Assembly (NCBI GenBank): GCA_029891345.1
Contig: CM057000.1
Location: 140,625,793-140,689,792, forward strand
Source: Dryococelus australis
Taxonomy: Eukaryota > Arthropoda > Insecta > Phasmatodea > Phasmatidae
Reading direction: 5' to 3'
Length of the DNA stretch: 64,000 nucleotides
Shown here: in pieces, positions 49,775 to 61,110 of the stretch
Numbering within the stretch: the first letter of the stretch is position 1
Layout: each line of letters starts with the position of its first letter
Notes under the pieces: model-generated
Seen by the model: the letters and a program-made list of their open reading frames with translations, nothing else
The model's database searches: none
What the model was told of the DNA's origin: nothing
Made by a program: the position numbers and the translations under genes

Positions 49775-51507
49775 CTAACAAGGCGTGTAGGTTGGTGACT
49801 GGGTACAAAATCGGCACTGGTGAGTTTGGCAATACGTCTGACCGGAGCACTGGCTATGTTTGGTATACTCGTCTAACCAGGAGGTGCTTGGATCTTCGGT
49901 TCTGGAGCTGATGCTGGTCGGCTATGGCTGGCGGCCCCTGGAGAGGTGTAGAGTGCTGGCTTATTGTATTGAGCAGTAAAATATTTCTTGCTCTACTCTG
50001 CTGCCTGGCTGCTCCCGAAGAATGAGTTGGCTATGCCAAAACTGGTGTCAGTGTCAGTTAAAAGAACACAGACAACGGGGTGACTGTTGATGGTGAGCCT
50101 AGTGTGTACAGAGAAGAAAACAAAGAAACTGACTGGAGAGGAAGGCCTCTCCAGTCATTGGGCGGCTTTTGAGCTCTCTCCTGTTCTGCTTCTCGGCTAA
50201 ATGCAGATGGGTCAGCGCGACGTACGCAGTGAATGCTATCTTTTATTCCTTCCTATGAGATAATTGCCTTTTCCTAAAAGGCACAGAGGACTCGTAGCTA
50301 CCTAATTATACTCTCAATAGGGGTGAACAGGAGACAGAACCCTATATAAGAGTACTCTACCTGCACCTCTGGTACACAAACAGAGTGATGGATCATGTGA
50401 GCCATCTCCCTACCAATAATGAGTGACGTAGCAACTTGGGTTAGGCTTCAGATCCAGGCAAATACCACCTCCAGCACCGTCCACGCTGTGGAAATGGTAC
50501 AACCTGGACTGACTGTCTCACTCCTGTTGGACGAGTACCTAGTAGTTGTGGCTCTACCTTTCTGCACACCTGAGCGCACAGAACGGGTGGCCATCGAAGT
50601 TTGTTGTAAGTTCTGACTTGCAAGATGCCTGATGGGAATCTGCAGTCCTACTCTATGGTTTGTACAGTTGGATACACCTGGTCTCCTGTTTATACCGCAC
50701 AAGGATATAGTTTCTAGTGATTGTATAGGATTTACCTCAGGAACTTAAACACACTAGGAAATGAACAATACATATTTATTAAGAATAATAAATACGGTGA
50801 CACAAACTCTCCTAACTATACAGAGTGTTAAAAGAAGTATCCTATGGTGATACAGGTGTAGGTGACATGCACCTAGACTAATCAAGATGGCAAATGGCTT
50901 TGACGGCTGACAACAACTCGGTTGCAGCTGCTCTACCATGGGATGTCTAGAAGAGACTTTATAAAAGGGGGGCCAATACCAAAAGGGCAATGGATGTAGT
51001 TGCCTCTACCAGCAAGTAGAGGCGGTTGTCGAACCAGTAGGATTGGCAACAGAAGGTGTGGTGACAATGTCTGCAGGCTTATTGTTGAAGAGCTTCTGGA
51101 AGATGCTGGTGGTAGAGGCTGCAGAAGCTCTAAAAGACCTGGTAGTCAGTAGAAAGCCGCAGCACATGAAGTGTTAGGGCGAGCTACTGGAGAAACTAAC
51201 TTGTTTCTTTGGCCACGCATGGCCCTTTTATTGCGCTGGTCAGGTCCACGCTGGGACCAGAGTGGGAAGTGTGAAGTTGCTTCGTGACATCCCTCTAGTG
51301 CGAGGCTGGGGGTGGGAAAAACTACCCTCTGTCTGGCACTTGGCTTCGGCAATCTTAGGGGGCGCTCGGTCTGCCCTGAGGCAGGTGACTGCTTGGTAGC
51401 TCCCAGTGCAGGGAGGGGGGGGGGGAGGGCCAGCATGTCTTGCCGACTTTTGCAACACCTCATTCACATGTTCAAAATCGCCCTCCAATATACTGGCGAA
51501 CTAAACA
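49775..51507 (-). mobile_element. LTR-like unit B, diverged copy of the unit at 17300-19109 (fossil)
   Basis: This 1.73-kb unit is collinear with unit A over its whole length. On the minus strand it starts TGTTTAG at 51507, has a TATA-like 'ttttataaag' (50966-50957) and an AATAAA signal (50780-50775). It ends with a frame whose last residues, 'FVPSHQPT' (about 49800), echo the 'FVPSRQPT' of unit A. The order of promoter, polyadenylation signal and leader fits an LTR and the start of a retroelement body, but no gag or pol follows to the left, where a SINE lies. A solo or truncated 5' end is likely. Confidence 0.55.
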
Positions 51508-52333
51508 GCACTTGTGAGTGGCATTGCTAGAGTTCTGACCTTCCCTTGGGTTAAATTAAAATACGTGATGATTGGTGAGTCGTAGTCGTACAAGTAAAAT
51601 ACTAGAAAGTGGCACGCGTCAAAATTGACATAAAATGCAAAGTTTATGCTTAAAGTAATACCAAAACAAACGTGAAAAATTTCTACAGTTAATAATACAC
51701 AGTGCACAATATCTCAGTTGTGATAAAACACAAGAACATCACTTTCTTCGAACACGTTAAATTTATTTTTAACTGTCAAAAATGTATACAATTAAATACA
51801 TATATATATATTTTTAAGTGGCTTGTACTATAGTGGAACTTGTATTATCTTGTTTAGAAGATACTTATCATTACTTATTGATGTAAGTATACTGAACTGA
51901 AAAGTTTTAGTAGGTATGTGAAAATAAGACACCTCAATTTTTTCACATAATTTTGGTAATATATTGTTTTGTTTAGTATTACAACCAATGCTCTTTTGAT
52001 AATTACTTTAAATACCACATTTTACAATTAATTAATTAATTCTTAAAGACAAATGTGATAATGCCACTACTTAAAAGAATCAAGAACGGTACAGTTGCAT
52101 ATACAAAAAGTTGTACTGTGACATCACTATCATCCATACAATTAGTAGTTGCCTTCTCTCACTGCATAAAAAGAGCGCATGTGAGAATAATTACATTGCT
52201 TATAATTTTCTATAAGTTAATTTAAAAGAAGACCAATGCAATAATTTGTTCTACAAACAAAAATTTTCCACCATACGAATGAATGAAAAACTAAAGCAGA
52301 AAAATTTTTTGTAACACACAACATACAACTTAC
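51508..52333. other. Intronic AT-rich stretch
   Basis: No coding sequence or repeat recognised, apart from a short (TA)n run near 51792-51812. Confidence 0.5.
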
Positions 52334-52621
52334 CTCTCTGATGAATGTAGGTAATGGCGGCAACTTCACTACAGAGTTCTTGAACTCAGCTTTCTCCAGT
52401 GATTTGTGCAGCGGCATACGGGCAAACAAGTAACTCAACACCAGTACAAGGTTCAGCTGAGTCTGTTTGGAAATTGCACCATTGCGCTCCACCTGACACA
52501 GCTGACGAAAAGCTCCCATGCGAAACAGGTACACAAACACCAGATTGCCAGGTTCGTGGTATTGCAAATGAGTTACTATGCTAGACATCATCTGTGGGCT
52601 TCCGTGCTCGTCAATGAAACC
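52334..52621 (-). CDS. DDX60: DDX60-like RNA helicase, most upstream exon in the window
   Basis: This 288-base exon (96 codons, phase 0 at both ends) starts 'GFIDEHGSPQMMSSIVTHLQ' and continues 'YHEPGNLVFVYLFRMGAF', 'QLNLVLVLSYLFARM' and '...PPLPTFIRE'. The acceptor is ttcttgcag (AG at 52623-52622) and the donor is GAG before gtaagt (GT at 52333-52332). The match to human DDX60 is clear: 'EGNPMGFAGLVSHLHYHEPS', then 'NLVFVSFL', then 'KLVLVLAHLFGRRYFP'. In Ski2-type helicases this follows the winged-helix region, after the RecA-like core. That core is not in this window, since the intron upstream runs beyond the right edge (more than 11 kb). No frame damage is seen in any of the four exons. 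Confidence 0.92.
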
Positions 52622-52829
52622 CTGCAAGAATTAACGACTGGCTATAATCACAATAAGTATGGTGCTGTTAGCATATTTTTACATTCCCCTTTGTGGATAG
52701 CAGGATGGCTACACACAACATTAAATTAAATTACTTGACTTTTCCAGGTTTTCCCTGCCTCCATTACACTATTCCCCTGACATGCCAATGCAATGAAACT
52801 AAAGTTTTATAGATATTTAATCCAGTCAA

Positions 52830-53046
52830 AGCATTTTACAATTATTACAAAGTGTTTCTATGAAATAAACTTTTTTCAATTAATTTAAAGTAAATTTAAC
52901 TAATAGTAATGTAATTTTCCCATAAATGGTGCAAAAGTACACAACATATATAAAATACTCTATGTTATACTGTACTTCAACAATATCAATCCTATACACT
53001 ATCTACCAAAAAGTAATTAGGCACCCGTGAAGGTAGGTAATTTAGT
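52830..53046 (+). repeat. Left arm of a 217-bp inverted repeat
   Basis: The arm pairs with 53850-54066 with only scattered differences. It includes the Tc1-type terminus at 52999 and about 170 bp of flanking AT-rich sequence outside it. Confidence 0.9.
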
Positions 53047-53567
53047 ACGTCAGTTTACTTATGTTTCACGACCTTCATCGTAGGACCACTGGTGTTTGTC
53101 CATGGTGGCATGAACACAGTAGCCTACTGTAACATCCTGGCTAATGAAATGCTCCCAACATTGTGGCATTTTTACGGAATGGACCCGTGTTACTTCCAGG
53201 ATGAAAATGCCAGGTGTCATGTTTCAAGGGCTGCTATGCAGTGGTACGCCGACAACATTGTTTGCCGATTGGACTAGCCCGCCCAGAGCCCCGACCTCAA
53301 CCCTATGGAACATCTATGGGACAAATTGGATCGCCATGTGAGGGCTCGTCAGGCGGGGTAAAATAAAAATCCATTCTTAATGCATGGAATGGTTGCAAGA
53401 GGAATGGTGACGAATCTCCGTGGATGTCCTGCAAACACTCGTAGAGAGCATGCCAGACAGGGTGGCTGCTGTCATAGCCGCAAGAGGTGGCCCTACGAGA
53501 TTCTAACGCGGTGACAACCTCCGAGCAAACATCGTGGACAGGTGCCCAATTACTTTTCGGTAGATAG
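52999..53567 (+). mobile_element. Internally deleted Tc1/mariner element
   Basis: The termini are 'ctatctaccaaaaagtaatt' at 52999 and its inverted copy ending at 53567 ('aattacttttcggtagatag'). Between them lies only the C-terminal half of a Tc1-type transposase on the plus strand: 'FQDENARCHVSRAAMQWYAD' (from 53195) supplies the second catalytic Asp, and the following 'PIEHLWD'-equivalent (about 53310) is out of frame. The N-terminal domains and first Asp are missing, so the element was shortened by internal deletion. It lies in the large intron of the DDX60-like gene upstream of exon 52621-52334. Confidence 0.75.
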
Positions 53568-53849
53568 TTCATTTTCTACATTCTAAAATAGAATTCGACT
53601 GTATCTCAGACACAATAAATATGTAAACCATTGACCATAAAATGAAGTAATTACAGAGAAACATCCAACAAAACACAGTCATTTCATTGGCTGCATTTTA
53701 GATGCTATTGCAAATATTGTAAACAACAAAATATACCACTTGCAACACATTGCATGAACATTCTAGCAAATCTCTCTTTCACAAAGATACAAATGACAGG
53801 AATATCAAGAATAGGAGAGTTATAAACAGTTAATTAAAACAGCTAAACA

Positions 53850-54066
53850 ACTAAATTACCTACCTTCACAGGTGCTCAATTACTTTTTGGTAGATAAGTG
53901 TATAGGATTGATATTGTTGAAGTACATTATAAAAAAGAGTATTTTATATATGTTGTGTACTTTTGCACCATTTATGGGCAAATTACATTACTGTTAGTTA
54001 AATTTACTTTAAATTAATTGAAAAAGTTTATTTCATTGAAACATTTTGTAATAATTGTACAATGCT
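53850..54066 (-). repeat. Right arm of the 217-bp inverted repeat
   Basis: Reverse complement of 52830-53046 at roughly 93-95 percent by eye, including a third copy of the Tc1-type terminus (53870-53896). Confidence 0.9.
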
Positions 54067-54478
54067 GTAAATCAGAGGGAGCAGGGCGCGCCTCTGCTCT
54101 CACACAAAAACTGTCTCCTGAAACTTGACAAGGCTACCAATACTGAAACTTTGAATTTCACTGTTTAACAGAATGTGTTCCACAGTTATACACTACATGT
54201 TTTGTAGGCACACTTTCGTGCTCGCTCTTTTGCAGTTGTAAACACATTTCATAACAATGCTTGTATTTATTTCGAATAGATTTAATTTACAGATATCGTT
54301 CAACCTCATGTGAGCTTCAAATATAGTGTGTAATATTCTGAACAAGTTCATTGTTAGCGATGAGTCATGAGCATTGGTCAGAAGCAGGGCTGAATTGTTG
54401 TTAATGTTGTGTTGTGTAAACTTGTAAATACTGGATAATTCTGCGAGAAACATTTTAAACCTTATTACGACAACTAAT

Positions 54479-54775
54479 TTGAATTACGAGAATAAACTAG
54501 AGCTTAAGAATTTGGGACCAGCAACACCACAGTTAAATATAACAAAACAACAAAGCCAAGGTGGTAAACGCATTTGTTCGTATACGCGAAAATTCAATGT
54601 AAGTACATACAATTTCACGGACTGGCTATGCGGGTGTGAAGTTAGAAATGCATGGTTTTGTTTAATTTCTTGATAGTGAAGCCTAATGATCTTGCATGGA
54701 CTGTCAATGAGGTAAAAGATTTGAAACATTTGGGATACAAGTTAAAAGACATTAAACCTGTTTACAACATATAAA
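54479..54775 (+). pseudogene. TTF-type zinc-finger hAT transposase fragment
   Basis: The plus frame from 54479 reads 'NLGPATPQLNITKQQSQGGK', then 'SYTRKFNVSTYNFTDWLCGC' and 'EVRNAWFC'. After a frame change near 54672 the adjacent frame reads 'LIVKPNDLAWTVNEVKDLKH'. The blocks 'dWLCGCEVRNAWFCfpC' and 'W---gv-DLkHL' define the TTF-type zinc finger of ZMYM1-like hAT proteins. The DUF4371 and C-terminal dimerisation regions are not found, so this is a truncated copy. It is a different sequence from the fragment at 15458-15897, so the two are not recent duplicates. Confidence 0.65.
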
Positions 54776-55227
54776 AAAGTATACATTTTTCAGTGATTGG
54801 TAAGGTGAATATTCATTTCCAGTTAGATAGTGCACACTAGTTGAAGAACGTATTTTGTTTACAAATATATTAATGAAGATATGCCACTTTCATTCTCGAA
54901 TTTAAATTTGACAGGCATTTTGTATGTGCTGTATGTAAATTAGTATTGGTTTTAAAAATATTTGTTTTAGTATATTTAAGTTATCACCACCATTAGTATA
55001 GTAGAACTAGTATTATTACAATCTTATCTCTCATCATCTCGTGTGATGTACCACACCATGTAGGTACTGGTTGGAAGGCATATAAACTACACAGATTTAA
55101 AATAAACAAATACCTGTGCTAGTGATTAGCTCTGAACCAGTGGCCACAGAATGTTGACCATTATAAATCGAGCGATGATAAATTTTTCTTCAAACAAGTA
55201 CTTATCACTGTGCCTATTTAAAAAAAG

Positions 55228-55725
55228 TTATTTGTAATGATCTGAGTTAGGATCGCCACAGCCCTCCCAGTTTGAAAAGTCACCAGCCACCACTGGTTGG
55301 GTCCATTTGTCCATGTCCCCACAAAACTCAATGGTAACTGCTACAAAACTCTCCTTGGTGATCATTTGCAGCCGTTCATGGTTTCCTGACGAAGATGGGA
55401 TGTTCCAACAGGCTCGGATCGGGCTGCGGATATCCAGGATTGGTTCAAAGAGCATTCTGGAGAGTTCCAGCAAAGGGAGTAGCCAGCACGTTCCCCCGAA
55501 ATGAACCCAATCGAGCATTTATGGGACGTGGTGGAGAGAGCCATTCACATCCAAGATCCTGTACATAGAAATAGTACCAGGGAACTTTGTGCAGCTATTC
55601 AGACAGCATGTTAACATCTCTCCAGAAGTCTTCTGTTCACTTGTGGGGTCCATGCTACGTCGAGTTACGGCACTTCTTCAGGCTAGAGGGGGCCCTACAC
55701 ATTATTAGACGGATATCCCATGACT
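55228..55725 (+). pseudogene. Tc1/mariner transposase C-terminal fragment
   Basis: Plus-strand frames show a degraded 'GMFQQ' region (about 55401), 'IQDWFKEHSGEFQQ' (about 55432), 'PARSPEMNPIEHLWDVVERA' (about 55480, catalytic Glu in IEHLWD) and a C-terminal 'RRVTALLQARGGPTHY' end (about 55660-55700). The right terminus 'agacggatatcccatgactt' follows at about 55706. The fragment has a stop and frame changes, and its left terminus was not found. It belongs to a Tc1 lineage different from the copies at 42141 and 52999. Confidence 0.7.
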
Positions 55726-55739
55726 TTTGTCATGTCAGC

Positions 55740-58700
55740 GTATTAATGATTTATTTTACTCTGTTGTACCAACACAAAATATTGGCAAAACTGCTTAAAC
55801 AAAATTAAAATTAAAATTTTGGAAAAACTTAGGTGCCTACTTGTCAAACTTTTCAGCTGTTTCGCCAGATAAGTTTGCTTTCATTTGCACATGTTTACAC
55901 AAAGAGTTGCAACTGTCACAATGCTATAATGGTACTGAATTTTTGACAAGTCAATTCACAAATTGTCACATACTGTCTCACAAAACATTTCTGCAGAATG
56001 CACATGCTAGCCATTTTATGCACACTTATTTTTGAAACTATCGCACTACATTTAATGACTTTGCAAATACTACTGTCCCACTGCCCTTCCTAATATTTTT
56101 TAAAAAGTTTTAGACATTTATTGCCCCAAACACTTAAAGAAATGCTCTTATGAGAGGAGACCTTCCCTCGCCACCAAAAATGGCTTGAACATTGAGCGAC
56201 TTGTTTTACCAAGTGTAAAGTTAATTTTCAGTAGTTTTATGCTGGAATATCTGAGGATTTGTACGAGTTTATTTCAGTAGAGATTGGTCTTCTGAAAAAC
56301 TGATATTCTGGAAGGATCTATTTGACACCTTTTGTAGTCAAATAATGTGTAAGCACAGAGCCCGAGTGCAGTGACAGGTGTGAGTGTACGAGACAATAAG
56401 AGGGCGTGGTATTGAATAATTAATTACTGACAGCCAAAAAAAATTAATTTTAATTGTCTTATTATTGTGCCCTCGCTCTGTGTGCTAACTGGTTTGGAAG
56501 GGGAGGTGTAGATTGTTTCATTTCTCCCACCACTGCAGGCTTCTCACCCGCCATTATCACACTGCTCGGACGATAACTTCACGGGCTCAGCAGATTGAGA
56601 GCGCGCAAAACACTGAAAATTCTGTTCGCATGTTGTGTCTTCATGACTTTCTTTTTTGTGTTTGAAAGTTTTGGGTTGGCTTGCATTTGGTGTCGCAAAA
56701 TAAAAATTAACACTACAATTCCTGACAAAAATAAAAATGGCTAGTAAATTTTAAAAAATGTGCAAAATATTCACAGTTTTACAGTGGTTGATTCATAACA
56801 AATAGTCGCAATGTCTTAGGCAACCTTCTCTATAACCAATACACACACATAGCATATGTAACTGCAAAGACTATTACGTATGCATAAATGCCAACGTTTC
56901 AAATCCTCAATCGGTAAAACATTGTAAAAATGTCCGTTTTAATGTAAACTGGATGTCATTTTTCCAAAACCTACAGTACTTTAAAGAAAATTTCTTCCAC
57001 ACATGCCTATTTTTTACATGTTAATTTAACATTTTAACCCTGAATTACAAAATAAATAGGAAGCAGAAATCAAAATTGTCATGGTCATGACTTCTTTAAA
57101 CATGTAGAAAATGCAGTTTTCACAATGATTGGTTAACCATGTGAGAATGGGCGTACCCCAACCTAAAGTTAAAAGGAAATTTCTTTGCAAAAAAGTGAAA
57201 AATTGTCAAATTGTTTACTGAAATGCTGTTGAATAATATGTTTTCATTTAATTTTAAAAAACTTTGCAGCTTAGTGTATAATGAGAAGTAATACTAGTAT
57301 ACCTAATGGAAAACGGTAAACACAAAGACATTACAAGCCTCACCTTCACTGACGCTAGCCAACTTCCGTTCAGTAATTAAGTCGGATATTATAGCTAGAT
57401 TGGCATGCCAACCTGTTGTATTTTTGTAATTAAGTCAAGTTAACTTTGTTGGGGTACTGTTTATTTAATTTTGAGGGAAAAAATGTAACAGTAGCAGGTT
57501 GGGGGGGTTTAGTTTAACACCTTTTGTGAGTCAGCATTGTTTTGATGAAGCTGTGGAAAATTCTACTGGTATGGAAATAACATTAAAATTATTGTAACTT
57601 CGAAAATGTTAACTTCAATAAAAAAAAGTGATATATACGTCGCAGTTCATATTCATACAGATACAGCAATATACACACACACTTTGACCAAAGTTAACCT
57701 TACACTCGAATTTACAACATAGACAAATAAAAATGTATTATTCATGCACTAAAAAAGTGTTGAAAGCGTGACTTTTTCAAGCCACGTGAATTTCAATCAT
57801 TATAGTAACCGTTTACAAATACATTATTATTTACAAAACACGATAACTGTTTGTAAATTTTGCAACCTCTTGAACACATTTTTTTCTACAGCAATCCTTG
57901 CAAGTTTACATCACTAAAATCATATCTGTTCATCACTAGCATTAAAAAATTTATTTGTAGAATCATTCAGTAAAATTAACACTGCGAACATTTTCTCAAA
58001 CCAACAAAACTTAAACGTGTCAATTCATTGCGTACAGCAGTTAAAGAAAATGGTGGGACGAGCAGTTTCACGAAGCTGTTAACACATGCTGACTAATGTT
58101 ACATTTCACTCAAGAAAATGCACTACAATGATACCTACAAGAAAAAATACTTAAAGAAAGCAAATAATAAAATAATTAACTACCAATAAAATATTATGAC
58201 AACACCAACAAGATACTCTTATAAACACGATGAGAAAAAAGCACACGCATGCAGTTCACAAGTTTGGAAACTGGAAACATGGCTAGCCATTTATACATGG
58301 AAATTCTTCGGTGTACTCCTTCCTAAAAATCAGTAAATATATTTTCTTACATTTTTCAATCACTTTTCCAATTACTATGCAAAATGATGTAAAAAAAAAA
58401 AACCCAGAACTACAAAATAAACATGGCCGACAAGTAAACACATGCACACTATGTGGTGCAAAGATGACGAAATGCCATTCACGAACACTTCACGAAAATA
58501 CGACTTCAGCGCTGTCTACAACTTCAATCAGCCAATAACATGCCACGATAAACTACCAGAATCTTTGTTGCAGTGACGTGTCTCAATTGGGCTATCTATC
58601 ATAATCATATGAAAAATAAGTACACAAACAAAATAAAAAGTTAAGAAGAACAAAGAACCTGTAAAATTTTAGTCTCTTTCTGTAACACGTAAACACACTA

Positions 58701-59045
58701 TAGACTCTGTACATTTTATGGGCAAACCATAAAAGTTGGCAGGTAAGCGTACGGTATTGTACCGTAGTTGGTTGGCAAAGGATGAAGACTGTTTCACACA
58801 TTTTGGAACTGTGTGAAAAGGGTAAAATACTTTTCTATTACCGGCCAGTTCATAAATTTTACAATTTACAGTAAACAGCAATATATGTGGAAATTGAGTT
58901 CTATACCAAGTGTGACATGCTGTAATTCATAAGACATAAATTACATTTTTTGTAAATTTCAGGAAGTACAAACTGTTTGAAAATATCCCACAAAATGGTG
59001 AACAACTGTGCTACCTAGTATGTAATGATACACAGCATATTGGTT
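55740..59045. other. Gene-free AT-rich stretch with relatives of the 47-kb region
   Basis: No coding similarity. The part at 57380-57620 resembles 47460-47740 in the same orientation (shared 'cattgttttgatga-gc-gtggaaaatt' blocks), so both hold pieces of one repeat family. Confidence 0.45.
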
Positions 59046-59245
59046 GTAGGGGTGTTAAATTGCATGCAGACATTTATGCTCACTCAATAACTACTTTATT
59101 GCAAACACTTCTCTATTGGAAACAATCATGCCATCATGGCTACTGGAAGACAACTACATCTACAAACAAGAAAACACAACACTCGTATAACACCCTGCAA
59201 ATGAGAAATTCCCCTCTCCACTGCCAACATTATGACCTGTAAAAA
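59046..59245 (-). mobile_element. Ty1/Copia solo LTR fossil
   Basis: The stretch aligns to the Copia LTR at 41263-41478, with 'gctcactcaataactacttt' against 'gctcactagataactacttt', 'attgcaaacac' and 'ttgccaacattatg' against 'ctgccaacattatg'. No primer-binding site follows on its 3' side, and no gag is near, so it is a solo or truncated LTR. Its far end is degraded. Confidence 0.75.
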
Positions 59246-59605
59246 CTAATGTATGTGCTATGGGGTGTCACTACCTTAGATGGTAGTGCGGTGATGTTGA
59301 CTATCCTACCAAGCCTAGCTTGGCCTACCACGACAAATACTAATTGTTCTATTAGGCCAGTGAGGCGTAAGGGGGTTGGGTGTAATATTAGGCCGCTTGG
59401 GGGCAGGTTTGCTATGGGCTGGAGAGGAGTCGAACCCCAGAGTGAGGCGGAAGGAAGTGGCTGCCCATCCCGGGAGCTCTATCTTCCTCACTATCAGGGT
59501 CGCCAATATACGAGATGCCAGCGATCCCAAATGGATGAAATGAAGTGAGGTTTAATCTGACATGGTGGTGGGGGTGCGAGGTCTGGCAGTGGAGATCTTT
59601 GCTGG

Positions 59606-61110
59606 TCAAGTAGGTTGGCGTGATGGGATGAAATCTGTAGTTGGGGGTGATGCACAGGGCCGGTTGTCTGGCTGGGCTGGGAGTCGAACCCGGACGATTT
59701 TTCCCGATGCAAGTTTGATCGAGCAGAATTTAGGGAGGACTGTGTCCTCTGGATGTTTTACTCTAATCAAGTGTCCAGACTGGAATTTAATGTTACTCGT
59801 GGTCTTTTGGATTTGCCCAGCAGGGATGTCACGGTGAATAGCTCCATTCTCCTGAGCTAGAAGATTTTCCTGCTCCTCATATTTCGCTGTTGGGTATCCT
59901 GGCCACTGGCCACCAAGCAGGTGATCTAATGATGTGGATATGCCCAGGGAAATGGGTCGCGAGCTTGATCGTGACACTTAATTTGTGGTTCGTCCTCGGA
60001 TGTGAAGCTGACTGTAGCACATGCTAGTGCGCGATGTTCCCTACGTCATCGTTTGCTCTAGATACCTCCTTTTCTACTGCACGTTAGTTTACTAGTATGA
60101 GACAAGTTTACAAAGTACCACAGAAAAGGGAAAAGGGGTTCGTTAACGACAACTAACGGAACATAAATAGGTAAGTTAGATGTGGTGTTTTATTAAGGGG
60201 ATTAGTCCCCGGAGAGAACCAGCAAAATATAATTAGTACAATTAAAATTGCCTTTGCAAAACACTAGAACACTGAGGGAAAATATATTACGTAAATAACG
60301 TGAACGACGGGGTCAGGCGAAGGCAATCCTGATATGGAGCAAGCTATAGCGCGCAACTTAACAGCAACTAAGATTCCAAAATATGTAGAAACACAATTTT
60401 TACAACGGCTAAGATTATAAGGGGAAGCTAATCAGTTATGTAATACGAAATGTGACTGCTCGTTACCGCAGAGTCAAAGGAAGTTGACTGGTGTAAGGAT
60501 TACCGGGTTTACCTGTGCTGGAGTCGTCTCACTGGCAGGTCTTCGGTGACGTAGAGGGGGGAGGGGGAGAGAGACAGACACACACGCACACACTTCGCAG
60601 ACTGATGAAGGCCTTAAGGTGCTGGTTAAGGTAGGAAGGTTTAAGGTAGGAGGTAGAGTACCTTTGGTCTGGCAGAAAGGAAAGTCTTCTCAGACTGGGT
60701 AAGCGGACTAAGGAGGTGAGCCGAAGACCTGACGCAGACTCAAGGATAGGTAAGTCCTTACGGACTGAGGTTACGAGGAGTCTTTGCGGACTCAGGGTAG
60801 GCAGAGAGTCTTCAGCAGACTCAAGTATTTGCAGACTGGTGGTAGGTCCTCTTTGGTTGCCGAGCTCGGCGCATCTGCCGAGGCTGGCTACTGGGGTTGT
60901 ATTTATACTGCAATTCCACTTATCAGCAATTCTTCGGGGTACGGGGGGTAGCGTAGCCTTTCACCACGGGGGTGTGTTTATCAGCGGTGCAGAAGCGCTG
61001 CGCTTTTCTTATCGCCCCCCCCGTGGAGGCGACAACAAATTAAAACCCCTGTCTCTGAGGCGGGCTGGTCATAACGCCACAAGGTCACGGGGGTGCTGCC
61101 ATCTCTCGTG
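59606..61110 (-). mobile_element. LTR-like unit C, possible distant relative of units A and B (fossil)
   Basis: A minus-strand frame (59977-59606) ends in 'TTDFIPSRQPT', echoing the ends in units A and B. To the right lie an AATAAA signal (about 60190) and a TATA-like 'gtataaatac' (about 60910-60899), in the order expected for an LTR on the minus strand. The remaining sequence is not clearly alignable to A or B, so the relationship is tentative. It carries the minisatellite at 60590-60860 in its upstream part. Confidence 0.35.
60590..60860. repeat. Degenerate minisatellite of 'gcagactcagg'-type units
   Basis: Variants of 'gtctttgcggactcagggta' recur about every 30-40 bases (for example around 60700, 60750, 60785 and 60820), with both 'gcagact' and 'cggact' forms. 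A CA-rich microsatellite lies just to the left (60570-60595). Confidence 0.6.

Noticed and set aside
59410-59710. Two GGTTCGACTCC B-box-like words on the minus strand (near 59430 and 59690) as tRNA genes
   Set aside because: Neither has an A box and acceptor stem at the right spacing; they may be SINE pieces or chance matches in GC-rich sequence.
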